From: Pseudomonas huaxiensis
Lineage (GTDB): Bacteria > Pseudomonadota > Gammaproteobacteria > Pseudomonadales > Pseudomonadaceae
Direction: 5' to 3'
DNA: 64,000 nt
NCBI RefSeq assembly: GCF_003231275.1
Contig: NZ_QKVL01000013.1
Coordinates: 84,332-148,331 of the forward strand
Shown: positions 18,886-28,781 of the stretch, piece by piece
Position numbering within the stretch: position 1 is the first letter of the stretch
Layout of the letters: every line of letters begins with the position of its first letter
The notes under the pieces: model-generated
Database searches by the model: none
Seen by the model: only the letters and a program-made list of their open reading frames with translations
Told to the model about the DNA's origin: nothing
Made by a program: the position numbers and the translations under genes

Positions 18886-20352
18886 ATGCAGTATCGCGAT
18901 TTGCGCGACTTTATCCGTGGCCTGGAGCAGCGCTCAGAACTCAAGCGCATCCAGGTCCCCATTTCGCCGGTCCTGGAAATGACTGAAGTCTGCGACCGCA
19001 CACTGCGGGCCAAGGGGCCGGCACTGTTGTTCGAGCGCCCCACCGGTTACGACATTCCCGTTCTCGGCAACCTGTTCGGCACCCCGGAGCGGGTGGCCAT
19101 GGGCATGGGCGCCCAGTCGGTGAGCGAACTGCGGGAAATCGGCAAGCTGCTGGCTTTCCTCAAGGAGCCCGAGCCGCCAAAAGGGCTCAAGGACGCCTGG
19201 TCCAAGCTGCCGATCTTCAAGAAGGTCGTGGCCATGGCACCGAAAGTGGTCAAGGACGCGCCTTGCCACGAAGTGGTCATCGAGGGCGAGGATGTCGACC
19301 TGGGCATGCTGCCGATCCAGCATTGCTGGCCAGGCGACGTCGCGCCGCTGATCACCTGGGGTCTGACCGTCACCCGCGGGCCGAACAAGGAACGGCAGAA
19401 CCTCGGCATCTATCGCCAGCAGGTGATTGGCCGCAACAAGGTCATCATGCGCTGGCTCAGCCACCGCGGCGGTGCCCTCGACTACCGCGAGTGGTGCGAG
19501 AAGAATCCTGGCAAGCCATTCCCGGTGGCCGTGGCCCTGGGCGCTGACCCGGCGACTATCCTCGGCGCTGTCACGCCGGTGCCAGACACCCTTTCCGAAT
19601 ACGCCTTCGCCGGCCTGCTGCGGGGCAACCGCACTGAGCTGGTGAAGTGCCGTGGCAGCGACCTGCAGGTGCCGGCGACCGCCGAGATCATCCTGGAAGG
19701 CGTGATCCACCCCGGCGAAACCGCGCCTGAAGGCCCGTACGGCGACCACACCGGCTATTACAACGAAGTCGACAGCTTCCCGGTGTTCACCATCGAGCGC
19801 ATCACCCACCGCACCAAGCCGATCTATCACAGCACCTACACCGGCCGTCCGCCGGATGAGCCGGCGATTCTCGGCGTGGCGCTGAACGAAGTGTTCGTGC
19901 CGATCCTGCAGAAGCAGTTCCCGGAAATCACCGACTTCTACCTGCCACCCGAAGGCTGCTCCTACCGCATGGCGGTGGTCACCATGAAGAAGCAGTACCC
20001 GGGGCACGCCAAGCGGGTAATGCTGGGCGTCTGGTCGTTTTTGCGACAGTTCATGTACACCAAGTTCGTTATCGTCACCGACGACGATGTCAATGCGCGG
20101 GACTGGAACGACGTGATCTGGGCCATCACCACGCGCATGGACCCCAAGCGCGACACGGTGCTGATCGAGAACACGCCGATCGATTACCTCGACTTCGCCT
20201 CGCCGGTCTCGGGCCTCGGTTCGAAGATGGGCCTGGACGCCACCAACAAGTGGCCGGGCGAAACCACGCGTGAGTGGGGCCGGGTCATCGTCAAGGACGA
20301 GGCCGTTACCAAGCGGATCGATGAACTGTGGAACCAGTTGGGAATAGATTGA
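18886..20352 (+). CDS. ubiD: 4-hydroxy-3-polyprenylbenzoate decarboxylase UbiD
   Basis: A 488-residue prenylated-FMN-dependent decarboxylase that removes the carboxyl group from 3-polyprenyl-4-hydroxybenzoate in ubiquinone synthesis. Conserved blocks: [62 protein letters not shown], and the C-terminal [14 protein letters not shown]. Length is normal. ATG 18886 follows ACGAGGCTCACGC. Its stop codon overlaps the start of the downstream reductase, so the two form an operon. The flavin prenyltransferase UbiX is not in this window. Confidence 0.97.
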   Translation: MQYRDLRDFIRGLEQRSELKRIQVPISPVLEMTEVCDRTLRAKGPALLFERPTGYDIPVLGNLFGTPERVAMGMGAQSVSELREIGKLLAFLKEPEPPKGLKDAWSKLPIFKKVVAMAPKVVKDAPCHEVVIEGEDVDLGMLPIQHCWPGDVAPLITWGLTVTRGPNKERQNLGIYRQQVIGRNKVIMRWLSHRGGALDYREWCEKNPGKPFPVAVALGADPATILGAVTPVPDTLSEYAFAGLLRGNRTELVKCRGSDLQVPATAEIILEGVIHPGETAPEGPYGDHTGYYNEVDSFPVFTIERITHRTKPIYHSTYTGRPPDEPAILGVALNEVFVPILQKQFPEITDFYLPPEGCSYRMAVVTMKKQYPGHAKRVMLGVWSFLRQFMYTKFVIVTDDDVNARDWNDVIWAITTRMDPKRDTVLIENTPIDYLDFASPVSGLGSKMGLDATNKWPGETTREWGRVIVKDEAVTKRIDELWNQLGID

Positions 20353-21320
20353 TGCAGGTAACCTTGCAGCCGTCCGGAGCCGTACTGGCGCTCAAGCCCG
20401 GAGAGAGGATTCTGGAAGCGGCACAGCGCCTGGGTTATGACTGCCCGCAGAGCTGCCGCAATGGCAACTGCCACGTCTGCGCCGCCCTGCTGGTGGAGGG
20501 CCGGGTGCGCCAGGACGGTGAAGTCCGCGATCACGGTGAGCTGTTCACCTGCATCGCTGAACCGCTGGAAGATTGCATCCTGCTTTGGGACGGCGTGCTC
20601 GCCCTGGGCGAGCTGCCCGTGCGCACGCTGGCGTGCCAGTTGAGCGAGTGCGCCGAGGTGGGTGGCGATGTCTGGCGCGTGCGTCTGCGCGCTCCAGCCG
20701 GCAAACCGCCGCGCTACCACGCCGGGCAGTACCTGTTGATCGAGCGCGAAAGCGGCGACAAGGCGGCTTTTTCCCTGGCATCGGCACCGCACGGTGGCCG
20801 TGACCTGGAAATGCACGTGCTGGCGCGGGAAAAGAGCGCACTGGATCTGATCGCGCAACTGCAGCGCACCCGCATGGCCCGCATCGAAATGCCGTTCGGC
20901 GACACCCACCTCGCCGAATTGCCGGAAGGTCCGCTGGTGCTGATCGCTGCAGGCACCGGCATGGCGCAGATGCACAGCCTGATCGAGCATTGCCGCGTAC
21001 AGGGCTTCAAGCACCCGGTGCACCTGTACTGGGGCGTGCGCCGGCCTGAGGACTTCTACAGCATCGACGCGTGGGCGCAGTGGGAACAACTGCCGAACCT
21101 GTTCCTGCATAAGGTCGTGAGCGACCTGTGTGGCTGGGACGGGCGCTGCGGCTTGCTGCACGAGGCGGTCTGCGAGGACCTCGACGACCTGTCGCGGATC
21201 CATGTCTATGCCAGCGGTTCGCCGGCCATGGTCTATGCCACCCTCGATGCCCTGGTGAATGCCGGCATGGATGCGCACCAGATGCGCGCCGATGTATTCG
21301 CTTATGCCCCACGCGGCTAA
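20352..21320 (+). CDS. 2Fe-2S/FAD oxidoreductase (annotated in relatives as CDP-6-deoxy-delta-3,4-glucoseen reductase-like)
   Basis: A 322-residue flavin reductase. The N-terminal plant-type ferredoxin domain has cysteines at 31, 35, 40, 43 and 67 (CPQSCRNGNCHVC ... FTC). A ferredoxin-NADP reductase module follows, with FAD motif PPRYHAGQYLLI and NAD(P) motif LVLIAAGTGMAQMHSLIEH. The ATG overlaps the ubiD TGA (TGATG). In other pseudomonads the same gene also follows ubiD, suggesting it supplies electrons for ubiquinone or aromatic metabolism; that is inference. The dideoxysugar name is only a homology label, as no sugar genes are nearby. Confidence 0.85.
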   Translation: MQVTLQPSGAVLALKPGERILEAAQRLGYDCPQSCRNGNCHVCAALLVEGRVRQDGEVRDHGELFTCIAEPLEDCILLWDGVLALGELPVRTLACQLSECAEVGGDVWRVRLRAPAGKPPRYHAGQYLLIERESGDKAAFSLASAPHGGRDLEMHVLAREKSALDLIAQLQRTRMARIEMPFGDTHLAELPEGPLVLIAAGTGMAQMHSLIEHCRVQGFKHPVHLYWGVRRPEDFYSIDAWAQWEQLPNLFLHKVVSDLCGWDGRCGLLHEAVCEDLDDLSRIHVYASGSPAMVYATLDALVNAGMDAHQMRADVFAYAPRG

Positions 21321-21605
21321 CTTGAGTAATAAGGCGCGTTGCAACAGCGCGCCGGTTTATAACCGAGTGTCCAAGTAAGGCTTATAAGCAAACGCCCGCC
21401 TTTTAATTATTGCCTGCGCCGCGAAAAAGTATCGCTACACTTGTAATAGTGTCCTTCGATCTTCTGAAACTCCCGTATTTCGCGGTGTTTAGGCGAGCGG
21501 GGGCTTGTTTCCGAACCGTTGTCTGCCGTACGGTAAGTGTCTATTGAGTGCGTTGGCTCTATAGTGAGGTACTTCGGTATTTCACGAGGAACTTTGGCGG
21601 CGGCT

Positions 21606-22247
21606 ATGTCGGTAATCGAATCTGCACCTTTTCCCCTTGCGTATCCCCCGGTACTTGATTTCGGTCAGCAATTGTCCCGGGAGCAACTTCTCGACTCTGT
21701 CCAGCAAACCATGGCCCTGCACCAAGGCGGCCCGGTCTGGCTGTTCGCCTACGGTTCGTTGATCTGGCGCCCGGAGTGCCAGTCCACCGAGCGGCGGCGC
21801 GGGCGGGTTCATGGTTATCACCGCGGGTTGTACCTGTGGTCGCATGAGCATCGCGGCACGCCGGAGTGTCCGGGGCTGGTGTTTGGTCTGGACCGGGGTG
21901 GTTCGTGCAGCGGGTTCGCCTATCGGTTGCCGGAAGACAAACTGCAGGATTCGTTGCTGGCGCTGTGGCAGCGCGAGATGCCGTACCCTGCGTATCGTCC
22001 GCACTGGCTGAATTGCCGGCTGGATGACGGCAGCAAGGTGCAGGCGCTGGGGTTCGTGCTGGAGCGGCATCTGCCGTGCTACGCGGGGAATCTGCCGGAC
22101 AGCCTGCTCACCCATATCCTCGCCAGCGCCAAAGGGCGCTACGGCACGACCCGCGACTATGTCGAGCAGACCCTGGAAGCGTTGCGCAGCCATGCCATGC
22201 CGGACCGCAATCTGGAGGCGCGGTACAGGCGCTGCCATGGTCAGTGA
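21606..22247 (+). CDS. ChaC-like gamma-glutamylcyclotransferase
   Basis: A 213-residue cytosolic protein of the ChaC branch, which cleaves glutathione or gamma-glutamyl peptides to 5-oxoproline. The family motif FAYGSLIWRPE is present (about 48-58). Other conserved segments are the ChaC-typical LYLWSHEHRGTPECPGLVFGL and YVEQTLEALRSH. I choose ATG 21606 because the frame upstream (to 21537) lacks similarity; the ribosome binding site is weak (GAGGA lies too far upstream), so the start is less certain. Followed by a REP palindrome. Confidence 0.87.
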   Translation: MSVIESAPFPLAYPPVLDFGQQLSREQLLDSVQQTMALHQGGPVWLFAYGSLIWRPECQSTERRRGRVHGYHRGLYLWSHEHRGTPECPGLVFGLDRGGSCSGFAYRLPEDKLQDSLLALWQREMPYPAYRPHWLNCRLDDGSKVQALGFVLERHLPCYAGNLPDSLLTHILASAKGRYGTTRDYVEQTLEALRSHAMPDRNLEARYRRCHGQ

Positions 22248-22264
22248 TTGAGCCTTGGGGGCCG

Positions 22265-22329
22265 CTTCGCGAGCAAGCTCGCTCCTACACTGAGTGCCGC
22301 TGACTGTAGGAGCGAGCTTGCTCGCGAAG
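22265..22329. repeat. REP inverted pair (REPIN), GTAGGAGCGAGCTTGCTCGC family
   Basis: Two perfectly complementary 25-nt arms (22265-22289 and 22305-22329) separated by 15 nt, between the convergent cyclotransferase and quinone oxidoreductase genes. The core recurs at 43365, 46249 and 60843. Confidence 0.9.
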
Positions 22330-22344
22330 GGCTGCAACGTCGGT

Positions 22345-23322
22345 TTATCTGACCTTCACCACCAACTTCCCAACCGCCTTGCGCCCCGCCAACTGTTCGA
22401 TTGCCAACCCGGCCTCGGCCAATGGATAGGTCTTCGACACCAACGGCTTCAACTTGCCCTCGGCGAACCACGCAAACAGTTGCTGGAAATTCGCCGCGTT
22501 GTCCGCTGGCTGGCGCTGGGCGAACGAGCCCCAGAACACGCCGAGCACCGCCGCGCCCTTGAGCAGCACCAGATTGGCCGGCAACTCCGGGATTCGACCG
22601 CTGGCAAAGCCCACCACCAGCAGTCGGCCGTTCCAGGCCAGGCCGCGCACGGCCTGGTCAAACAGGTCGCCGCCCACCGGGTCGTAGATCACGTCGACAC
22701 CCTTGCCACCGGTCAGGCGCTTGATCTCGTCTTTCAGGCTGTTCTGGCTGTAATCGATCAGTTCGTCCGCGCCCGCGGCCTTGGCGATTTCCAGTTTCTC
22801 CGCGCTACTGGCCGCAGCGATCACCCGCGCGCCCATGGCCTTGCCGATTTCCACGGCCGCCAGGCCAACGCCGCCAGACGCACCCAGCACCAGCAAGGTT
22901 TCGCCGGCCTGCAACTGGCCGCGCTGGCGCAGCGCGTGCATCGAGGTGCCGTAGGTCATGCCGAAGGCCGAGGCGGTGGCGAAGTCCATGCCTTCCGGGA
23001 TGGGCAGCACGTTATAGGCCGGCACCGCGACCTGTTCGGCGAAGCTGCCCCAACCCGTCAGGGCCATGACCCGGTCACCGACCTTGAGCGCGCCGGCATT
23101 CTCGCCCGCCGCGGCGACCACCCCGGCGGCCTCGCCACCCGGCGAGAACGGCAGCGGCGGCTGAAACTGGTATTTGCCCTCGATGATCAGGGTGTCCGGG
23201 AAGTTGACGCTGGCGGCGTGTACGTCCAGGAGGACTTCATTCTTCTTCGGCGTCGGGCTGGCGACGTCTTCCAGCACCAGATCACGGGCCGGACCATGGG
23301 CTTTGCACAACACGGCTTTCAT
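22345..23322 (-). CDS. NADPH:quinone oxidoreductase, zinc-free MDR family
   Basis: A 325-residue medium-chain dehydrogenase/reductase. It has a GroES-like N-terminus (KNEVLLDVHAASVNFPDTL), a nucleotide-binding motif LGASGGVGLAAVEIGKAMG (about 150-168) and no structural-zinc cysteine cluster, which places it with quinone oxidoreductases rather than alcohol dehydrogenases. Start at 23322 with AAAGGAATAGCCCTG upstream; the longer open frame to 23532 has no homology. Substrate unknown. Monocistronic, minus strand. Confidence 0.9.
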   Translation of the reverse strand: MKAVLCKAHGPARDLVLEDVASPTPKKNEVLLDVHAASVNFPDTLIIEGKYQFQPPLPFSPGGEAAGVVAAAGENAGALKVGDRVMALTGWGSFAEQVAVPAYNVLPIPEGMDFATASAFGMTYGTSMHALRQRGQLQAGETLLVLGASGGVGLAAVEIGKAMGARVIAAASSAEKLEIAKAAGADELIDYSQNSLKDEIKRLTGGKGVDVIYDPVGGDLFDQAVRGLAWNGRLLVVGFASGRIPELPANLVLLKGAAVLGVFWGSFAQRQPADNAANFQQLFAWFAEGKLKPLVSKTYPLAEAGLAIEQLAGRKAVGKLVVKVR

Positions 23323-23479
23323 CAGGGCTATTCCTTTGCGGGTGGTGGCCGATAAGTGTAGGTATGCAAGGTGCCGGGTCAACGAGCATGGCCTGGCCTG
23401 AATAGGCTGGCATAAGCCCGGGCTTGGGTTTGGCCGGCGCGCTGGGTATGCTGGCGCCAACTGTTTGAGGAGCGAATTC

Positions 23480-23887
23480 GTGAAAGCGTGGATCTTGATG
23501 GTACTGGCGCTGACGCTGCCAGTGGCGGCCATGGCCGAAGAGAAGGAAGAAGCAGCAGCGCCGAAGGTTGCTTACATCAGCCTGTCGCCGCCCCTGGTTG
23601 GCAACTATGCCCTCGATGGCAGCCCGCGCCTGCGGGTGTACAAGGCCGATGTTGCGCTGAAGGTCGAAGGCGATGCCGACGCAGCTGCGGTCAAGCACCA
23701 CGAGCCGCTGATCCGTAACCAGTTGGTGGCACTGTTCACCCAGCAGAGCCTGGACGGCATGAGCAACGTCGAAGCCAAGGAAAAACTGCGTCAGGAAGCC
23801 CTCAAGCAGGTCCAGCAGGTCCTGGCCAACGAAGAGGGGCGGCCGGTCGTCGAAGACCTGCTGTTCAACAACCTGATCGTTCAGTAA
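23480..23887 (+). CDS. FliL-like secreted protein
   Basis: A 135-residue protein with a signal peptide (about 1-19, ending AAMAEE) and a FliL-type core: AYISLSPPLVGNY, then the conserved RLRVYKADVALKVEGDADAAAV, NQLVALFTQQSLDGM and LLFNNLIVQ at the C-terminus. True FliL is anchored by an N-terminal helix at the flagellar motor; here the hydrophobic segment looks cleavable and no flagellar genes are near, so this is a FliL paralogue of unknown partner. GTG 23480 follows TTGAGGAGCGAATTC. Its stop directly abuts the stop of the convergent permease gene. Confidence 0.82.
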   Translation: MKAWILMVLALTLPVAAMAEEKEEAAAPKVAYISLSPPLVGNYALDGSPRLRVYKADVALKVEGDADAAAVKHHEPLIRNQLVALFTQQSLDGMSNVEAKEKLRQEALKQVQQVLANEEGRPVVEDLLFNNLIVQ

Positions 23888-25006
23888 TCACGAGGCCAGG
23901 CTGCGGCGGAAACGTGCCAGGGCGATCGCGAAGAATGCCAGGCCGATCGCCGCCAGGGCCAGCAGGTCGGGCCACACTACTGCGGTGCCGGCGTCGCGAA
24001 ACAGAATCGCGGCGCCCAGGCTGACGAAGTGGGTGGACGGCGACAACTGCATCACCCACTGCAACCATTGCGGCATGCTGTCCAGCGGTGTGCTGCCGCC
24101 CGAGAGCAGCAGCATCGGGATGATCACCGGGATCGCCAGTAACCCGAACTGCGGCGTCGAGCGCGCCAGCGTGGCGAGAAAAATCCCCAGCGCCGTGCTG
24201 GCGAACAGGTACAGCGCCGTCACCCCCAGAAACAGCGGCAGCGAGCCGGCCAACGGCACGCCCAGCGCCCACTTCACCACTACCTCCAGCGACACCCAGG
24301 TGCACAACACCACCACCAGCAAGTTGCTGCCGATCTTGGCGAGCATGATTTCCAGTGCGGTCAGCGGCAGCACCAACAGGTGATCTAGGGTGCCGTGCTC
24401 GCGCTCGCGCAGCAGGGCGGTGCCGGTGAGGATGATCGCAAGAATGGTGATGTTGTTGACGATCTGGATCACCGCCAGGAACCAGCCGCCTTCCAGGTTC
24501 GGGTTGAACAGCGCGCGAGGCTCCAGCAGCGCCGGGCTGCGGCTGCTGCTGCCGGCAGGGCTGGCGTAGTCCAGCAACTCGCGTTCGAAGATCCGCCCGA
24601 TATAGCCGGCGCCCATGAACGCCTGGCTCATGGCCGTGGCATCGACGTTGATCTGCAATTCCGGCGAGCGCCCGGCCAGCAGGTCGCTCTGGAAATTCAC
24701 CGGAATATTGATGACGAAGGTGTACAGGCCGCTGTCCAGACTGCGGTCGAGCTGGTCGTAGGCCAATGGCACGGCGGCCTGGAATTCCGGGGGCTGCAGC
24801 GCTTCGGTCAGCTTGCGCGAGACCAGGCTCTGGTCCTCATCGACCACCGCGACGCTGGCGTTGTGCACGCCGATCACCGAGCCCGCCGCTGGCATGTAGA
24901 TCGCCACGCTGAAGGCGTAGAGCAAGAACAGCAGCAGGACGCTGTCGTGGCGCAGGCTGGTCAGCTCTTTCAGACCCAGGCGCAGAATGTGGGCAAGACG
25001 CTGCAT
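23888..25006 (-). CDS. ABC-2 type transporter permease (YhhJ-like)
   Basis: A 372-residue permease. It has an N-terminal transmembrane helix (about 20-40), a large periplasmic domain (about 45-170) and five or six C-terminal helices with the ABC-2 signature LREREHGTLDHLLVLPLTALEIMLAK split around residue 225-250. It is the last gene of a three-gene export operon (hlyD-like, RbbA-like, this permease) equivalent in order to yhiI-rbbA-yhhJ of E. coli. The start ATG overlaps the upstream stop (TGATG). Start 25006 is taken because the frame beyond it is inside the RbbA-like gene. Confidence 0.9.
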   Translation of the reverse strand: MQRLAHILRLGLKELTSLRHDSVLLLFLLYAFSVAIYMPAAGSVIGVHNASVAVVDEDQSLVSRKLTEALQPPEFQAAVPLAYDQLDRSLDSGLYTFVINIPVNFQSDLLAGRSPELQINVDATAMSQAFMGAGYIGRIFERELLDYASPAGSSSRSPALLEPRALFNPNLEGGWFLAVIQIVNNITILAIILTGTALLREREHGTLDHLLVLPLTALEIMLAKIGSNLLVVVLCTWVSLEVVVKWALGVPLAGSLPLFLGVTALYLFASTALGIFLATLARSTPQFGLLAIPVIIPMLLLSGGSTPLDSMPQWLQWVMQLSPSTHFVSLGAAILFRDAGTAVVWPDLLALAAIGLAFFAIALARFRRSLAS

Positions 25007-27726
25007 CAGGCCTCCTGTTTCTTCAGCATGATCAGGCTGAGCCCGGTGAACCCGACGAAGAAGCCGAGCAGCGCCAGGCATTGCGGCCACAGCTCGCGCA
25101 GGTCCAGGGCCTTGGTGAAGGTGCCGACGGCGATATCGAGGAAGTAGCCTGCGGGGAACAACTGGCCCATCAGTGCGGCGGAGCCATCGAGGGATGAGCG
25201 CGGCACGATCAGCCCGGAGAACTGGATGGTCGGCAGGCTGGTGAGGATCATGGTGCCGAGGATCGCGGCGATCTGGGTGCGGGTGAAGGCCGAGATCAGC
25301 AGGCCGAGGCTGGTGGTCGCCAGCAGGTACAGCACACCGCCGCACGCCAGTGCCAGGGCGCTGCCCTTGAAGGGTACGCCGAACAGCCAGCGGTTCATCG
25401 CCACCAGCAGCACCAGGTTGACCAGGCTCACCGCCAGGTACGGCGCCTGTTTGCCGAGCAGGAACTCAAGGCGGGTCAGCGGCGTGGCGTAGAAGTTGGT
25501 GATCGAGCCCAGCTCCTTTTCGCGGACGATGCCGAGGGCGGTGAGCATGGCCGGGATGAACGCCAGAATGAGCGCCATGACCCCGGGCCCGATGGCGTTC
25601 ACGCTGACCACATCCTGGTTGTAGCGAAAGCGCGTCTCCAGCTTGACCGCTGCCTGGCGCGGCTGCGCCGGGCTGCTCAGCGCCGCCAGTTGTTCGAGAT
25701 TGGCCTGATGCACCGCTTCGACATAGTTGCGGCTGGTTTCGGCGCGGAACGGCATGCCGCCGTCGAGCCAGGCCGCGACCACCGGCTGGCGACCGGCAAG
25801 CAGGTCGCGGCCGAAGCCGGGGGGAATCTCCAGGGCCAGCTTGATCTCCGAGCGCTGCAGGCGCTGGTGCAGTTGTCGCGGATCGCGGATTGGCGGCTGC
25901 TCGGCAAAGTAGCGCGAGCCACGGAAGGCTTCGAGATAGGCCCGGCTTTGCGGGCTCTGGTCTTGGTCGTAGACGGCGAAGGCGAGGTTTTCCACATCCA
26001 GCGAAATGCCGAAGCCGAAGATCACCATCATGAACAACGCACCCAGCAGGGCGAACGCCAGGCGCACCTTGTCACGCAGCAGTTCCTTGCCCTCGCGGCT
26101 GGCCACGGCGACCAGCCGGTTCAGGCTGAAACCCCGGCGAGGCGGCGGACTGGCGGGAGCCGCCGGTGTGTCGAGATTGGTTGCGGGCGTCTCGGGCGCG
26201 CCGCCCTGGGCGTGTTCCAGGCACATGACGAAGGCGTCTTCCAGGGTCGCGCCGCCGTACTGCACCTGCAAGGCGGCCGGGGTGTCGCAGGCCAGCACTG
26301 AGCCTGCGTGCATCAGCGAGATGCGGTCGCAGCGCAGCGCCTCGTTCATGAAGTGGGTCGAGAGAAAGATGGTCACGCCTTGTTCCCGCGACAGCTCGAT
26401 CAGCAATCGCCAGAAGTCGTCGCGGGCGGCCGGGTCGACGCCGGAGGTGGGCTCGTCGAGGATCAGCACTTCCGGACGGTGCAGCACCGCCACGGCCAGC
26501 GACAGACGCTGGCGCAGGCCCAACGGCAGAGCGCCGGACTGCTGGTCGGCGACGTCGCCGAGGTCGAAGCGCTGGATCAGCTCGGCGATGCGCGGCGTGC
26601 TGTCGGCGGGTTTCAGGTCGAACAGCCGCGCGTGCAGTTCCAGGTTCTGGCGCACGCTGAGTTCGCCGTACAGCGAGAAGCTCTGCGACATGAAGCCGAC
26701 CCGCTTGCGCGTGGCCAGGTCCTTGGCGTCCACCGCGCGACCGAGCAGGGTGGCGCTGCCTTCGCTGGCCGGCATCAGGCCGGTGAGGACTTTCATGGTG
26801 GTGGTCTTGCCGCAACCGTTGGAGCCAAGGAAGCCGAAAATCTCGCCGCGACCGATGGCGAAGCTGACCTTGTTCACGGCGGTGAAGTCGCCGAAGCGCA
26901 GGGTCAGTTCGTGGGCTTCGATGGCGATGCTCGCGTCGCCGGTGTCCCGCGGCGGGATGTGCAGCGGCTCGGCGTTGTGGTGGCTGTCGCCCTGGAAGTA
27001 GGTGAAGGCTTCGTCCAGCTTGCCGCTGGGCGTGACATTGGCCAGCTCATGGCTGGCGCCGGCGCCGATCAGCCGGCCGCGGTCGAGCATGAGGCAGTGT
27101 TCGAACTGTTCGGCCTCTTCCATGTAGGCCGTTGCCACCAGCAGCGTCAGTTGCGGGCGTTGCTGGCGCACATGCTCGACCAGCTCCCAGAAGCGCCGCC
27201 GCGACAGCGGGTCGACACCGGTGGTGGGCTCATCGAGGATCAGCAGATCGGGCTCGTGGATCAGCGCGCAGCACAGGCCGAGTTTCTGTTTCATGCCGCC
27301 AGACAGTTTGCCCGCCGGGCGCTCGGCGAAGCGCGCGAGGTCGGTGGCCTCCAGCAGCGTGTGCATGCGCGCGTCGCATTCGGCGCGGGACAGGCCGAAC
27401 AGGGTGGCGAAGAAGCGGATGTTCTCGCTGATCGACAGGTCCGGGTACAGGTTGCCACCCAGGCCCTGGGGCATGAAGGCGATGCGCGGGTACAAGCTGC
27501 TGCGGTGCGAACGCTTGCCGATCGGGCCGCCGAGCACATCCAGTTCACCCTGCTGCAGCCGTTTGACCCCGGCGATCAGCCCCAGCAGGCTGGATTTACC
27601 CGCTCCGTCCGGGCCGATCAAGCCGCAGCGGGTGCCGGCGGGCAGGTCGAAGGTGATGTCATGCAGGGCCTCCAGCGCGCCATAGCGGTGGCGGATGCCC
27701 CGGGCTTGCAGGGCCAGCCCGTTCAT
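25006..27726 (-). CDS. RbbA-like ABC transporter: two ATPase domains fused to a permease
   Basis: A 906-residue fusion. The first ATPase (about 1-230) has Walker A GPDGAGKSS, signature LSGGMKQKLGL and Walker B LLILDEPTTGVDPLSRR. The second (about 270-500) has GSNGCGKTT, a divergent signature LPLGLRQRLSL and VLILDEPTSGVDPAARD. A linker is followed by an ABC-2 permease (about 550-905) with a periplasmic loop after the first helix and REKELGSITNFYATPLTRLEF. E. coli RbbA is described as ribosome-associated, but the operon context (membrane-fusion protein upstream, second permease downstream) points to an exporter. Four-bp overlap with the upstream gene and TGATG overlap downstream. Substrate unknown. 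Confidence 0.92.
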   Translation of the reverse strand: MNGLALQARGIRHRYGALEALHDITFDLPAGTRCGLIGPDGAGKSSLLGLIAGVKRLQQGELDVLGGPIGKRSHRSSLYPRIAFMPQGLGGNLYPDLSISENIRFFATLFGLSRAECDARMHTLLEATDLARFAERPAGKLSGGMKQKLGLCCALIHEPDLLILDEPTTGVDPLSRRRFWELVEHVRQQRPQLTLLVATAYMEEAEQFEHCLMLDRGRLIGAGASHELANVTPSGKLDEAFTYFQGDSHHNAEPLHIPPRDTGDASIAIEAHELTLRFGDFTAVNKVSFAIGRGEIFGFLGSNGCGKTTTMKVLTGLMPASEGSATLLGRAVDAKDLATRKRVGFMSQSFSLYGELSVRQNLELHARLFDLKPADSTPRIAELIQRFDLGDVADQQSGALPLGLRQRLSLAVAVLHRPEVLILDEPTSGVDPAARDDFWRLLIELSREQGVTIFLSTHFMNEALRCDRISLMHAGSVLACDTPAALQVQYGGATLEDAFVMCLEHAQGGAPETPATNLDTPAAPASPPPRRGFSLNRLVAVASREGKELLRDKVRLAFALLGALFMMVIFGFGISLDVENLAFAVYDQDQSPQSRAYLEAFRGSRYFAEQPPIRDPRQLHQRLQRSEIKLALEIPPGFGRDLLAGRQPVVAAWLDGGMPFRAETSRNYVEAVHQANLEQLAALSSPAQPRQAAVKLETRFRYNQDVVSVNAIGPGVMALILAFIPAMLTALGIVREKELGSITNFYATPLTRLEFLLGKQAPYLAVSLVNLVLLVAMNRWLFGVPFKGSALALACGGVLYLLATTSLGLLISAFTRTQIAAILGTMILTSLPTIQFSGLIVPRSSLDGSAALMGQLFPAGYFLDIAVGTFTKALDLRELWPQCLALLGFFVGFTGLSLIMLKKQEA

Positions 27727-28682
27727 TGCAGGTTGGCCGGCCAGTCCACGGTGGCGGTGCGCACATAACCGGCGCCGGGCATGCCGGGTTTGGCCTGGGG
27801 CACGGCGTCGGGGGCGGTCAGGCGCAGCTTGACCCGGAATACCAGCTTCTGCCGCTCGTCGCGGGTTTCCACCTGCTTGGGTGTGAACTGGGCCTTGGCC
27901 GCGACGAAGCTGACTTTCGCCGGCAGCGTCTGGTCGGGCAGGGCGTCAAGGACGATCCGCGCCTCGTCGCCGATGGTCAGCCGGCCAGCGGTGGAGGCGG
28001 GCAGGTAGAGGTTCATGTATTGGTCGCTGGGGTCGATCAGCAGCAGCACCCGGCCACCGGCACCGAGCACTTCGCCCGGCTCGGCCAGGCGCAGCTGGAT
28101 CACGCCATTGATTGGCGCGCGCAGGCTGCTGTCGTCGATTTCGCTGGTCAGTTGCGCGACCTGGGCTTCGGCGGCGCCAATCGCCGCCTTGATCGCCGCA
28201 AGCTGTGCCCGCGCGGCGACCACCGCCGAGTTACTGGTGTCGAAGCGCGCCTGTTGCTGGTCGAGCAACTGCTGGCTGGCGTATTTACGCTGGAACATCT
28301 CGCGGATGCGCTTCAGCTCCTGGCTGGCGAGCAGTTGTTCGCTCTGGCGCAATTGCACGTTGGCCTGGGCGGCGGCGTAGTTTTCGCGGGCGCGGGTCAC
28401 TTCGGCTTCGGCCTGGGCGCGCTGGGCTTCGAGGGTTCGGGTATCGATGCGGGCGAGCAACTGGCCGCGGCTGACTTTATCGCCTTCATCCACCAGTACT
28501 TCGGCGAGGCGCCCGGGCACCTTGCTGGCGATCTGGACTTCGGTGGCTTCGAGCCGCCCGTTGCCCATGGCCAGGCCTTCGGGCAGGCGGTCATGCAAGG
28601 ATTTCCAGTAGCCCAGGCCACCGGCCGCCAGCAATAGCGCGATCAGCGCGCCGGCGAAAATCTTGGGGCTGTGTTGACTCAT
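27723..28682 (-). CDS. HlyD-family membrane fusion protein (YhiI-like)
   Basis: About 319 residues: one N-terminal membrane anchor (about 5-22), the biotinyl-lipoyl half-motif ASKVPGRLAEVLVDEGDKVSRGQ, a long alpha-helical hairpin (about 75-165) and the second half SLRAPINGVIQLRLAEPGEV. A beta-barrel domain completes it. It bridges the inner-membrane ABC exporter to an outer-membrane channel. I use ATG 28682 because AGGA is eight bases upstream; ATG 28688 is only two bases from it but could use an earlier GCAGGA. First gene of the operon, overlapping the RbbA-like gene by 4 bp. No TolC-type gene is adjacent. Confidence 0.9.
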   Translation of the reverse strand: MSQHSPKIFAGALIALLLAAGGLGYWKSLHDRLPEGLAMGNGRLEATEVQIASKVPGRLAEVLVDEGDKVSRGQLLARIDTRTLEAQRAQAEAEVTRARENYAAAQANVQLRQSEQLLASQELKRIREMFQRKYASQQLLDQQQARFDTSNSAVVAARAQLAAIKAAIGAAEAQVAQLTSEIDDSSLRAPINGVIQLRLAEPGEVLGAGGRVLLLIDPSDQYMNLYLPASTAGRLTIGDEARIVLDALPDQTLPAKVSFVAAKAQFTPKQVETRDERQKLVFRVKLRLTAPDAVPQAKPGMPGAGYVRTATVDWPANLQ

Positions 28683-28781
28683 CGACATGGTCCTGCATCC
28701 TGCTACGTACGCGTCAGATTGTGACGTCCCACCAGCCTTGGCGGTTTGATTCGCGTCAAATGAGTCCCGATCCTACGCTGA

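Noticed and set aside
26460..26620. Loss of ABC signature in the second RbbA ATPase (LPLGLRQRL instead of LSGGQ) as a possible inactivation
   Set aside because: The same altered signature is usual in the second domain of RbbA/YbhF-type ABC-2 ATPases, so it is a family trait rather than damage.
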